DNA of 64,000 nt from Pagrus major (taxonomy: Eukaryota; Chordata; Actinopteri; Spariformes; Sparidae). Below the pieces are notes generated by a model. It made no database searches, was not told the origin of the DNA, and saw nothing but the letters and a program-made list of their open reading frames with translations. Location: assembly GCF_040436345.1 (NCBI RefSeq), contig NC_133232.1:17372720-17436719 (forward strand), given 5' to 3'. Made by a program: the position numbers and the translations under genes. The first letter of the stretch is position 1; the number at the start of each line of letters is the position of its first letter. Shown piece after piece: positions 34,601 to 46,600 of this stretch.

Positions 34601-37600
34601 ACTGTGGCCAATTCATCTGCGCTCCCTCCGCTCAGCCTCTCATCTCCTCGTTCTCCGCCGGGATTCAAGTTAAGGACTTGTATTTGCGTCTCAAACATGG
34701 GGAATAGATTCTCTAGTTCTCTGGCCAAGCACTTAGAAGTAGGTCTTTGACTGGTCTTTTAAGGTTTCCCACATGGATTTCACTCCAATATATTGACAGT
34801 GATCCTTCGTACTGAAATAAGAGACTGTGTAGTTAGCAGTACAGTCTGAGTCTGAACAATCACTGTGTTGATTTTCATTCACTTCAGTAGATGATACTAG
34901 ATTTTGCCGAGCATTTAAAACCTGCACTGAGTATGAGCAGCCGGATTTTACGATAGAAAACAGAATTTCATTCAGGAACCGTTTTAGCTGCTCTCACAGC
35001 TCTCACATGACTGAGGTTGAGCTCTCTGTTTACTGTGTACGGCCACACAGCTGAGGGGTTTGTTCTATGAGTCTAATGGGAAATCGTTACTGTAATTTAA
35101 TCAAGTTATCGAAGGCAGAAAGCTTTACAAGGTCTCTTGAACGAGTCGCAGTTAACAGGCACTGAAGCTCTGCAGCAGTGGATGTCAGATTTCAGTGATT
35201 ACCGTGTTTTGCTCAACAATGTCAAAATATCTCAGTTAAAAGCTGCCGTGCAACGTACATTAGTGCCTTTCTAAGCTCTCAGCCTCTTCGTCTGCTGCTG
35301 ATTCACTGTAAATCTCTTACTCTGTGGGCCCTAATTGCTGTAGTAATGTAATCGGGTCCATATTAGCCCAGTTTAGTGCTGGTGGTACAGCAGGATTAGG
35401 ACTGGAGTGGTGTGGATTTGTGATGTAAAAGCTCAAAGTCCAATATGGAAGCTACTATGGAAGCTTTACTAGATCAGATTATCCCTTTTAGATAGACAAG
35501 AGGATCTACAGAGATCATTTTAGAATCATGAAGGGGTTTGTTAAATATCTAAAGATTATTTAAAGCTTATTTCAATATGATCTTCAGAGTTGTTGCAGTC
35601 AGACATCTGCATGTTGGTGCTGACAAGAGCCAATTACTCAGTACAATTAGCTTAGGTGCAATGAGTAAGACTGGTTCCATTGAGGGATTAAGGCTGAACT
35701 AGATTAGATTTGCTTTACGTCAGAAGGACAAGAACCCCGTGGACAAAGTCAGGTTACAGTCATCTAAAAGAGCTCAGTGTTCTTTTCTGCCATCGATCGT
35801 GTTTATCTGAATTTCCTTTTTAAGGTGCAATATGTAGGAATTTGAAAGAATTTATAACATTTAAAGTTAGCATGCTAACCAGCTAGCCCTGGCCTATACC
35901 GGTCCAAAATTGCTCTGCCAGGGATGTAAACACCAACTAGCTGCACTGCTCACTGCGCTAACTAGCTAATGGTAGTTACAGTTCGTGGTAATTCTGGTGA
36001 TGTGCTACCCCCCTACGTGTTTTGAGTATGAATTCAACAGGACGCCAGTTCTTACATATTGCACCTTTAACTTGCATCTATACAGTTTTGTCCCGTGTCA
36101 ATCAGCAGGGTTCCTAGATGAGGGTTGTTCTTACCGTGTGGACCTGAACACTGTTCAGTCCAGTCATTGATTTGTGTTGTCTGGTTTACAGCAGATGGCA
36201 TGAGAGTGAGGTTACTGTAGCATGTGTGTTACTGTAACTTATTTGTGCGTATGTACGCCTCATTTTAGCACAGATTTAAGGTCATGGACAAATATGGACA
36301 TGTTTATCTTCAGTGTGTGTGTGTGTAAGTGTGCGTGCTCACTGTATGTGAGTGTTAATCAGGTTATTTCATCCGTCTATTAAAGACAGAACCCTGCTGG
36401 TAGGAATACCTGTACGTGCTAATCCCTTGTTATGTAATGAGGCTGAAACACACAGTCTCACTCTCTGTGCGTGTTTCTCATGCACAGACACACACTCTCA
36501 CTCTCTCTCTCACACACACTTGGTAGCTTCCAAATAAAGCTAATGATGTGCCTGAGAGTGTTTACACTGCAGTGCTGCAGAAGGATTAGTATCTTAAATA
36601 AAGCCAAGTTTATAAACCACTGCCAGAAAAATGTCAGGGAACAAGGCAAAATGGAAAAAGTATATCATATGAAAGTGGTTGGAAAGAAAACAATTGTCAA
36701 AAACAACGGACAAAAATATGTTATTAAGGCCAGATTGCTGTTGTGGTTTTGCGTTTTATTTTAAGGCTCAGAGCTACAAAATAATGTAACTTGCTCTTGT
36801 ATATTAGAATATGAGGAGAGAAGGAGCTCCAGCTTGTTAAGTGTCACGCTGTGGCTGTGACATATAGTCTGAAAAGACTCTTTGCAGATTTACAAGGTTT
36901 CCACACCCTGATATAACTGTTTCTAAAGCACTTTTCAAACATAGAATACATCTATCTGTTAAAGTTATAACTTTGTAAAGTAGACAAAAGTGAGACATAG
37001 AGAGAGATAATTGTGGTGAGCTAAAAATATGATTACAACAGGGAAGAAGAGTTGCAATTATATATACTAAAAGTAGGCAATGTTACAAGTTGCACATTTA
37101 ATCTCTTTCTGTGCGTCTCTTGCTTCATACTGCTGCAGCCTGTGTGGGATTTTGATGTTGTTCTGTGTTAAAAGTGACAGAGAAATGTTATCAGGTCTGT
37201 CTTTATACTCTGTCCCGCTCATTTACATGTAAAAAGAAGAAAAGAATATCTGAAACACCTCTCAGACAGCATTACCAGGTCTAAAATAACTATTGTTATT
37301 ATACATAATGTAGCTCTTTGTCAGATAAACGATCAATAGTTCATCAATAGTCATTCCAACGAACCAGTTAACTTTTGTTTGCAGATCTAGGGTCAAATCC
37401 ATTTCTCATTTTCTTTAACATTGCCAGATAGGGTGTTTTCCTACATTTTTTGTTAATTTCTCAGGGATTAATGTATGGATGGATCTTGATGAAATAATCA
37501 GGTGGCTGGTATCTGTGAGTGAGTACCTTGGCAGAGGTATGCGCTCTACTGAATGCCATTCTAGTTGGTGATGGTTTATGGCACACAAATACTGCCTGTT

Positions 37601-40600
37601 ACAATTTTTCTAACAATAAATGCTTGGGTGCATATTGTGTATCAATGGATGAGCCAGTGGATGTATTGTGATGTGTTGTGCAGGATAGATTGTGCATTGC
37701 AGACTGAGTTTGAAAAATCCTAATTTGGTCCTTCCTGTCCGGCAAAGCTGCTCTACATGTGAAGCACAATAATAAACAGCTTCTTACTTTGTTGACATAA
37801 ACTGTCAACAAAGACGTGAATAACTACAGAGCTGCTGTATGGGCTTAAATTAGTTGGTACAGATGTTTTGTGTATGGCGACTCAGTGTAATGTAAACATG
37901 ACCCAAAGCTTGTAACAACATACACTTCATTCAATATATTAACTTCACCTTATCAATATAAACTAGCTCTGAGCAGGCAATTAGGTGTGGTTTCCAATAA
38001 TAGTGGATTACCTGAGGGCATCTAGGCTACACTTCTAATCAGCCATCTTATTAAAACCTGATGAAGTTTACATGAATAACTCAGAGATGGGCTTCATGGC
38101 TCTGACACTACTTACCATTGCAAATAAATGCTTTCTTTTTGGATGATTAAATTGTCTGGCTGATTGCAAAAGGCTGAAACCATGTGTTAGCTTCCAGAAC
38201 CAGATAATGAAGCCTGCGGCCACATTACTTTTCTTTACACTCATTATTCATAAATCAGTTTGTCTTCCAGTCATTTTGTTGGATGGGAAAATAACTCATC
38301 ATTTATGTAGATTTTTGTCGGAAATCGTGGCCATTGCACCAGACAGCTAAACTACATTTATTTTCTCTGTCAGAGTTTATTGTCGCTTTGCCTTTTTCAA
38401 GCAATTTGTTTGCTTATTTAAGTAAGTGAGGGTGATAATATAATTTCACTAAGAGCTTCTTACCATCTTTGGTTGAAAACTACACCACTGCTGTACACAG
38501 ACAGGCCTCTATGTTTACTGTAAGTCTGTTTTCTCTTTTGTCCCTCTCTTCTTCCCAATATTCGTCTGTTTATCTAACTGACTCATCTTTCCTTTCATGC
38601 TGCTCTTTCCCACAACCCCTCTCTCTGACCCCTTCCCTCCCTCTGACTTGTGTTTGTCCCCGTCTTCTCTGTTTTCTCACTGTCTCCCTTCACTCCCCCT
38701 TGCTCTTTATTTTATGTCCCCTCCTCATCCTCTCATCTATAATTATCTTCCCCTGTCTCTATCTATCTTTCTGCCTGTCTTTCTGTTTACCTTCTCCCTC
38801 TCCTCCCCCCTGTCATCCCTCCATCCTTCTCATAGATGAAGCGGAGGATGTCACCTTGGGGAGCTGGCTTTGGAAGTGGGCACAGGTCAGTCATTTTGCC
38901 CCCTGACCATCTGACCGTGAACTTAATACTTATCAGTGATTTTAAAATATTAACCTTTAAAGGTGCAGTATGTAAAAATTGGCCACCTGTTGAATTCATA
39001 CTCAAATTCAAACATCATATAGGAGTAACCACTAACTGCTGCCAACTGTAGCTGCCGTTAACTAGTTAGCTCAGTTAGCCATGCAGCTAGCAGTCCGGAC
39101 CGGGAGCTCAAAGCACCACAGAAGTGTCGGTGTTTACTCTGCCAGCACTGGATATTTGGACTGGGAGGGGCTCAGGCTAGTCTAGTTAGCATGTTAAACA
39201 TGACTAGCAACAAAATGTACAGATACCATAACATCAAAATCACATTCTGTTGATTATTTTAGTTAACTTTGACTTTTTTCAACTAATATTCTTACATCTT
39301 GCACCTTTTAAAAGCCCAGTCCACTTTTTATTAAATAAAAAGTTGAGCTAGCTAGTTGAGCCAATAGAGCCTAACTTCGACTAGTAGCAGGGGGATTAGT
39401 CAATATAGCCTCAATGTAATGACAAGTTGTGGTTTTACAGGGTGTTTTGTGTTGGAACCATTTCTGACCAGCACTTAGACGCTGTGGCCTTCTGGAGTCT
39501 TGCTGTCACTGCGACGTTAGCAAACAACTAGCAGAGGCTCCTTATTAGCCTAAAAGATGACATTTCATTTCAGTTAATGTTTGCAATAAACAAAGAGACA
39601 TCATGATTCTGTATTTGTTAAGCTCTAGAGCTGTGTGTGGGTGGATTTCTGAACTTTAGACAAAGGCTAGGCTAGCTGTCTCCTCCTGCTTCCTGTCTTT
39701 GTGCTAATTTAAGCTAACCACCTCCTAGCTTCAGCCCCATAACGCACAGACATGAGAGTAGTCTTAATCTTCTCACGTAGCTCTCACTAAGAATGACAAT
39801 AAGATCATATTCCACAATTGAGCTATTCCTTTAAAGTAGCTGTAGTATATATCAGCTTATAGAGTCATTTATGAGATATTAGCCTTATCTAGAACTGTAC
39901 TTTATTACAAGCATTTCACTGAAAAGCAGACACTTCCATTGACGTTATGGACCTGTGTACAGGTTGAGTTCAATAATGTCAATACTTTTGCCTTCATCTG
40001 TAATGGTATGTTCAGTTTTATAGCACATGTGGTGTTATTGGGTGTTTAGACTGTTTTTCATTCTCTCCCTGACACTTGATTGTTTCCTGTGTTCATATAA
40101 TAGACAGCATGCTTTATCATTGTCTGTGTTTATCTGTATCTGTTTCCTAGAGATGTTATTAAGCCTCTTGAACCAGCGTGTGTGTTTGTGTGTGTGTGTG
40201 TTTGTGTGGTGTAGGCTACTTTTCTCTGCAGTGTCTTCCTGTAGCATCAGACAGGAAATGGATCAGTCCAGCACTGTCAGCTCATAACAGCAACATCAGC
40301 AGCGCGTGTCTTTGTTTACGGCCTTGTGATGCAATAATGCAAATACCAGAGTTTACGGTTTATTAAAGAAGTGATGTTACAGGCTGTTAGAGTGGAGTTG
40401 TTTCTCTCTCTGCTGTACATGATTAAAAAAAGTAAGGCTGGAGATGATGATGATTCTCATGACTTTAACAAGGGTTAGGACGAAGATAATGGCACATGTT
40501 TATGTAATGGCAATACTGACGAAAGACTCCAGCACGTCAACAAACCCTCTGGAATTTTCCGTCTGCTTCTGAAACACAAACTCACTGTAAACACAGTTGA

Positions 40601-43600
40601 CAAGAAGCTCTCCAGCTGCGTCTTTAATAGAGAGAAAGGGCATGTTCACACCAACAGCAAACATGGAAAACATGTTTTTTTCCCTATTACTAGATTTGAG
40701 ATCATACCTCTGTAGGAGGAAAAATGAATTCATCGTAGCTATATATTTATGGACAGTTTTACAATGACATGACATTTTTGAAATGGTTTCATCCCTCTCA
40801 ATTTTTGTGTCATTTATCTTTTTCCCATTTCCCAACAAGCCTGTAACAGTATTGCCCAAAAATGTATAAATTTTATGAAGTGTTTGCATTTCATGTAATT
40901 GTATAGAGCAGTAATGAGGTTCTGGATGTACAGGAAATAAAGTTTAGTTTTAGCTGGCACATGTAAGAGGACAATAAAACATTAAGAATAAAAAAAAAAA
41001 AGAAAAAGTTTTCCCAGGGGGTATTTGATAACATTGTCATAGTGGAATATAGATTTTCTTTGGCCTTTGTGAAACCTGTATTTTCCCTTTAAAGACAGTC
41101 TGACATTTAATTTGGTGTCAAGGAATTGTGTTTTATTCTTTCTTCTTTGTGAAGCTTTGCAGTTTTCATCAACAGGACTTGTCACTGCTCTTATAGAAAT
41201 CTTGAGGAAAAGGTCAATTTCCATTTTTGGGGGGCTGTTTAGTGCTTTTTTTTGGTAGGATAGCTTGAAGAGTTGACAGGAAAGTGGGGAGAGAGACATT
41301 GACATGCAGCACAGGGCCACAGGTCTGATTCAAATCCTGGGCAGCTGTGGCAAGGACACAGCTTCTGTACATGGGTTGCACACTCCACCAACTGAGCTAC
41401 TCACTTTACTTAAGTCACTTCAGTGCGACATAAACACAGTCTTTATGGTATCACACATCTGTACTGACTTGTAATATATCCCGTCACAGCTGTTCTGGAG
41501 GCTTGATGGTTTCAAGCTCGTTGTCATCTGTTGTAAATGAAAAGATCCTGAAATACTTTTCTGAAGTTTGGCCTCAGAAAACATTTCCATCTCTCCCCTC
41601 ACCAGGTCTATTCTCATGACGTCCATTGATTCTGTGAAAAATAACTGCACCACATTCACGTTGACACAGCCACAACTATTCTGAGATATCAATTCACTGA
41701 AAAACATATCAGTAATACTCAGCTTCCTGCCAAACTACACAGGAAATCTTGTACATAACGCGCATAGATAATTGGATTTGAGCCTAGAATAGCGAGTCGT
41801 GAAAAACTTGGTGAATTGATGGCGTCTCTGTGTGAGACAGCAGCTAACTGCCTCGACATGCTGGAGCTGAACTCTCACGTGGCCTCCGGCTTCCTGTCAG
41901 CTGGACGAGGCTCATCGATAGTCCTCGGAAATAAAGTGAAGCGAGCGATTGAAAACTCAAAATGAAACTATGAGTGATGACGATTACTTATGAACGTTAT
42001 TACAGTATTGAAATGTATCCGATGCTAACCTCTGATACTGTTGTACTTAATGACCTCCATGCTGCTGCACGATGAGAGCAATAAAAAGACATCAGCCTGT
42101 AATGTGATTTCATGTCTGTTTGAGTTTGTGTTAGCGGTTGCTAAGAATGAGCGTTGCAGCTGAGATAAGTGGATGGCAGAGCTGAGCACAACACTGGAAA
42201 CATAGCTGAGATGCCTCTGTCGGTGCTGTTTGGATTGAAGTGAAGGATGATTGGTTTTAGATCCGACTGTAACATAACAGCCTGGATTTTAAAAGAAGTT
42301 TAAAGAGCACACTGAAGTTAGTCTGAAATATTAAAGGCACACCACACCTCAACTTTTAAGGAATGTAGAAATAGATGAGTGTTAATGCATTTAGCAGTTT
42401 ATCCAGCAGGTATTTGGATGATTTTATAAGAGAGTAGCTTGTTACAGAAGACTGTGTAATCCTTCAGAGTGAACCTGCTCTGACTGTGATTTCACATTTC
42501 GCCACCTGCTCATGCCAAGACACTTTTAGTAGAAGTCATGACACTCCCAAATGGGACTTTAATCACATTGTAATCCAGCGAGCCTGATCACATTGCAAGT
42601 GGTCAGGCCGGCATATGAGTGAAATAAGGAGATCGAGGCAGATTAAGATAAATACAGGCACAAATAAAGTAACGGAGCCCAGGAGGTGCATGGAGGCAAA
42701 ATAAAACTAATGTGTGCTCTTGTTTTAGTAATTCCTTTGGGCACATTGCTTAGTTCTTGATTTAATATTGTGTTTGGTGTGACACACAGAGACAGACAAC
42801 ATGCGAACATCAGGGCTTTTTTCCGATATTCAAGCTCCGAGACATAAAATGCAATTTATTTTTTTCACAGTCTGTGTTATTTTAATACATTTTCCCTTTT
42901 AAGTTCACATGTCACTGGTTATTCCATTTATTATGCCTCCATATCTGCCACAGCCGTGGCTGCATTCTTGTGAATGCAATAACATAAGAACGCTGCGAGG
43001 AAATGTATTCAAATTTTGGTACAAATGTCCACTATGACACGAGTATAAACTGATTAGATTGTAGTGGCCATAGGTCAAAGGTCAAGGCCACTATGACCTC
43101 ATGAACACATTTTTGGCCACAACTCAAGAATAAAACACGACACACAAATGTCCAAAAGGATAAAATGATGAAGTTGACATTTGATATCCAAGAGGTCGGA
43201 GGTTAAATGCGCTGTGACATCATTATATTCTGCAAAAAAATGTTCTGGTCATTATTGAACGCCACAGCTCTGGAGCAGTAACTTGACTGGTGCGCGGTAA
43301 TTCTGGTTCATATTAATCATCATACCAGCCGTCACAAAGCAGCAAGAACAATCCGTCCAAATTAAGAATGGGTATTTTTAAGCACAGTAGCTGTAACATT
43401 AATTATTTGTAATTATGAATAACCCTGTCACTGTGACACTGTGATCAGTAAGGGGTCCAGAGTTTATCCAGACAAATCTTTTGGAACAAAGCAGCCATCC
43501 TGCAGTTTTAATCAAGTTCAGTCATGTCAGTTTATTTATATAGCACATTTAAAAACAGCAGTCGTTGAACCAAAGTGCTTTCCAATTACGGAAGATGGGC

Positions 43601-46600
43601 AACAATCTGCTGCAACAGGTACTGTATGTACGATCAAAATAAAAGTAATACAATAGGAAATGATGAGAAATACAACCAAAACCAAATAGCAGCAAGAGGA
43701 CGTTAGAAATTAGTTAAGAGGGGACTTGTAGGGTTGGGGAGTTCATACGTAAGCTTGTTTAATTTTCCCCAGATTAAATTGGTATGCATCGTTGTGGAGA
43801 AGTCATGAGCATCCTCACCTTGACCTTTTTTAGAATCTATCAGTGGACTGCCGCACTGCGCAAACAGTATAAATCAGTCCAATTAATCATGTTATTGCAC
43901 AAATGTTGTTTTGAGAAACAGCTCTGCTCATCAGTGTCTCTCTCTGTCTCACAGCAGTGACAGCGCTGCCATGGCATCAGGACCTCCAGATGTGACGGCC
44001 AATCAGGAGCCTGCTGAGGTCGTGGAGGAGTGCTCAGGTAACAATTTGATTAAATGTTTAAAAAAATGGTGTGATTTCAGTGAAGAAAGGTGCTCTGAAT
44101 GTGTAATAATGAGCAAAATTAAACATCCAATTAAATCATGCTGTGCTCTTACATGTTTTTAGCCTTTTTGCTTAAATAAGGAGTTTACAAAGCCATTGTG
44201 TGAGCACAGTTTAAGAAAATGTCCTTTATGGCTGATCTGAAACATCATTAGATCCTCGATCACCTGTACACTCTCCCCAGGTATAATTCATATGTACGTA
44301 CAGTAAAGCCTGACCGATGTGACCCCAGCCATTAAGGGTTTATTCATGTTGTGAAAATGAAACAGCTCAACAAGTTTATTAAGAAAGAATGAATATTTGT
44401 TTGAATTTCAAAATGTTGGACACAGTACGGTGTTCTTCAATCCAGGACCAGGGTTGAAGAACACTGACCTTGTATATCCAGTGACCTTGACCTATCTGCT
44501 CATGATGCACCAGCGAGTTTGGACTAAATAAAGTTTTAAATATAATAATAAGTCATCTGCATACAAATAGACGTCAAACAAATGCAAAACGTGTAGTTGT
44601 TGCTTTCTATAGGCTTTATTTTGGCAGCTCCATGCAGCAGCAAGTGACTGAAATAGATAACTTTTCAACTTTTCCCTCTGGTAGTTTTTCCCTGTGGTAT
44701 TACTGTTGGCGCCGCTGTCGCAAAGATAGCACTAGTAACATGGCTACCGCTAACGTCCTGGCTACTGTCCAAAGCAAAAAACAATCGTAAGAGTAAAACG
44801 CTTTGTTGTATTAATGACTAGGCAGGGTTTGTTACTTACTGATCAAGTACAAAGAATGCTTAGTTTGAACCGTCTCAAGTCCCGCTGGTAAGGGGAAACA
44901 CATATCAACAGGGGAACAGACTTTGACACGACACCAGCGCTCTCCATCAGGTGAATGCCCGTCCTGTCACTCTTGTTTTACTTCATTTTTTTATCACTCT
45001 CCCTCTTGCAGTGTAGAGTTTCCACAGTTTTCAGTTCTTCCACCGTTACCTGGATAGTGACCGGGGAGAATGATGCCTCTTCCTGCTTTAGTCGCACAAT
45101 GGCAGACGCGCTTCACTTTGTGCCATAACTTGACCTTTGTTTTCAGAAAATCAATCCTGGTGGCAGACTGAATAGCAACGTGACAGCGAGGTTGATAGGT
45201 AACCAATCTACAGTGGATGGATTTCTCTAGATCCATTACACTGTGCAATGATATGTTAAAGTGAAAGGTTGTCTCTTGCTACTTTAACTACCGAGAAATA
45301 CTTTTTGTTAGGAAGATGTAGAGCGACCTCTACACAATGCACTCGTCTACAGTACATCCTCCCAGCTCCCAGTGTTTTGTGTGAGATTTTGTGGTAGATT
45401 TTAATATTAACATCTTAAACTCTGCATGTGCTTTAAAGTCAGAATGGTTTCTCGAGGACCTGCTGTCTCTAACTGGGAAAACAATAACAAACTATATTGG
45501 TGTCAGAATAAGGTGGATCACAGTATATGGAGGTCTACATCGTATCAGCAATGAGAGTTTGTACACACACACACACACAAGATCAGGCCGGCTTTAACAA
45601 TCTACATCTCCCTGCTGCTGTTGGCAGGAAATGAAGGAGCAGAGAAGGCTATCATCATCTCTCAGTCATACACACACACACACGCACGCACACACACACA
45701 CAAACACACAGATGCACACAGTCTATACAGATGGATAGCTGGTGATATAATGGGAACTAGGAAGAAGAAGAATTGCTTTGGGAGGTCAGAGAACGATGAG
45801 TCCAACTCAGTGCAAACTGTCTTTCATCCCTGAGCTTTAGACAAGGTCCTCTTTTAATTCTGTCATTTAATTGAAAATCTTATTAGATTTGTTTCAGGAA
45901 GTGGACCATTAGTACTGAGTTTGGTGAGTCACTTCTGTTTGACTCTTGTGGGATTGTTGAACGTCAGGCGTGACTCAACAGATCATGGAGGCTGCCAGTC
46001 ATGTCCATCTCAATCTGTTGGTATTAACCCACTGATGGTGCCAGACAGGCAGCTTATCTCTGATTGGCATCAGAACGCACCGTGTGTTGAAAGTGTTGAA
46101 GTCTTTAAAGAGAAGCTTTTGGCCTCTGAGGGGACCCAATACTAAACTAGGGACAAGTTATGCTAACAAGCTCCCTCTTTCCAAATGGAATCGGAGCTTG
46201 ACAGCAAAATAAAACTCCCACAAATGTATTTTGTATAAAGATGGACAGCTGAAATCACTCAGGGTTGATCACTAACGCTGTTGGAAATGTGTTTCTTTAC
46301 TTGCTAGCGCACCGCAAGGGTTGCAACCAAAGTTAATACTGTGTCTCCTGGCAAAACTGTCTCTTCGCTATGAGTCAAAAAATGTCATAAGAAAACACCC
46401 AATCTGTCACTCCAGACTGAGGCTTACATGATTTCCCACATCCAAAACATCATGAAGTAATACGAGAAAAGGAGGAGAATTTCAAACATCATTTAGACCT
46501 GCTGTGTCAGGGCTGTATGTGTGTGGTTCGACCAGTTTTGATTGATAGTGGCCCGATCTGATCTGTTTTAAATATTCCTACGTTTTGATTGGTGCACAGA

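Larger units (their letters stand above)
28671..43954 (+). other. Long first intron of the actin-regulator gene
   Basis: 15.3 kb without convincing conserved exons. It holds MITEs at 29.9, 33.6, 35.8 and 39.0 kb, a SINE at 41.3 kb, a purine tract at 33.10-33.21 kb, a pyrimidine tract at 38.52-38.83 kb and repeats at 43.0 and 43.5 kb, each listed separately. The rest is AT-rich DNA in which I see nothing named. Confidence 0.55.

Noticed and set aside
34686..34750. MGNRFSSSLAKHLE reading frame with a possible myristoylation start and a GTAGGT donor
   Set aside because: It leaves in phase 0, but the next exon (43955) would then open with CAG TGA. No other phase-compatible downstream exon gives a sensible protein.
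38469..38906. 145-codon Ser/Leu/Pro frame ending in DEAEDVTLGSWLWKWAQ
   Set aside because: Mostly a translated pyrimidine tract. The last 17 codons look exon-like in this frame, but they leave in phase 0 and hit a stop in the next exon.
41245..41402. tRNA gene on the minus strand
   Set aside because: A- and B-box words are present, but no cloverleaf closes and an A-rich tail follows, so it is a SINE.
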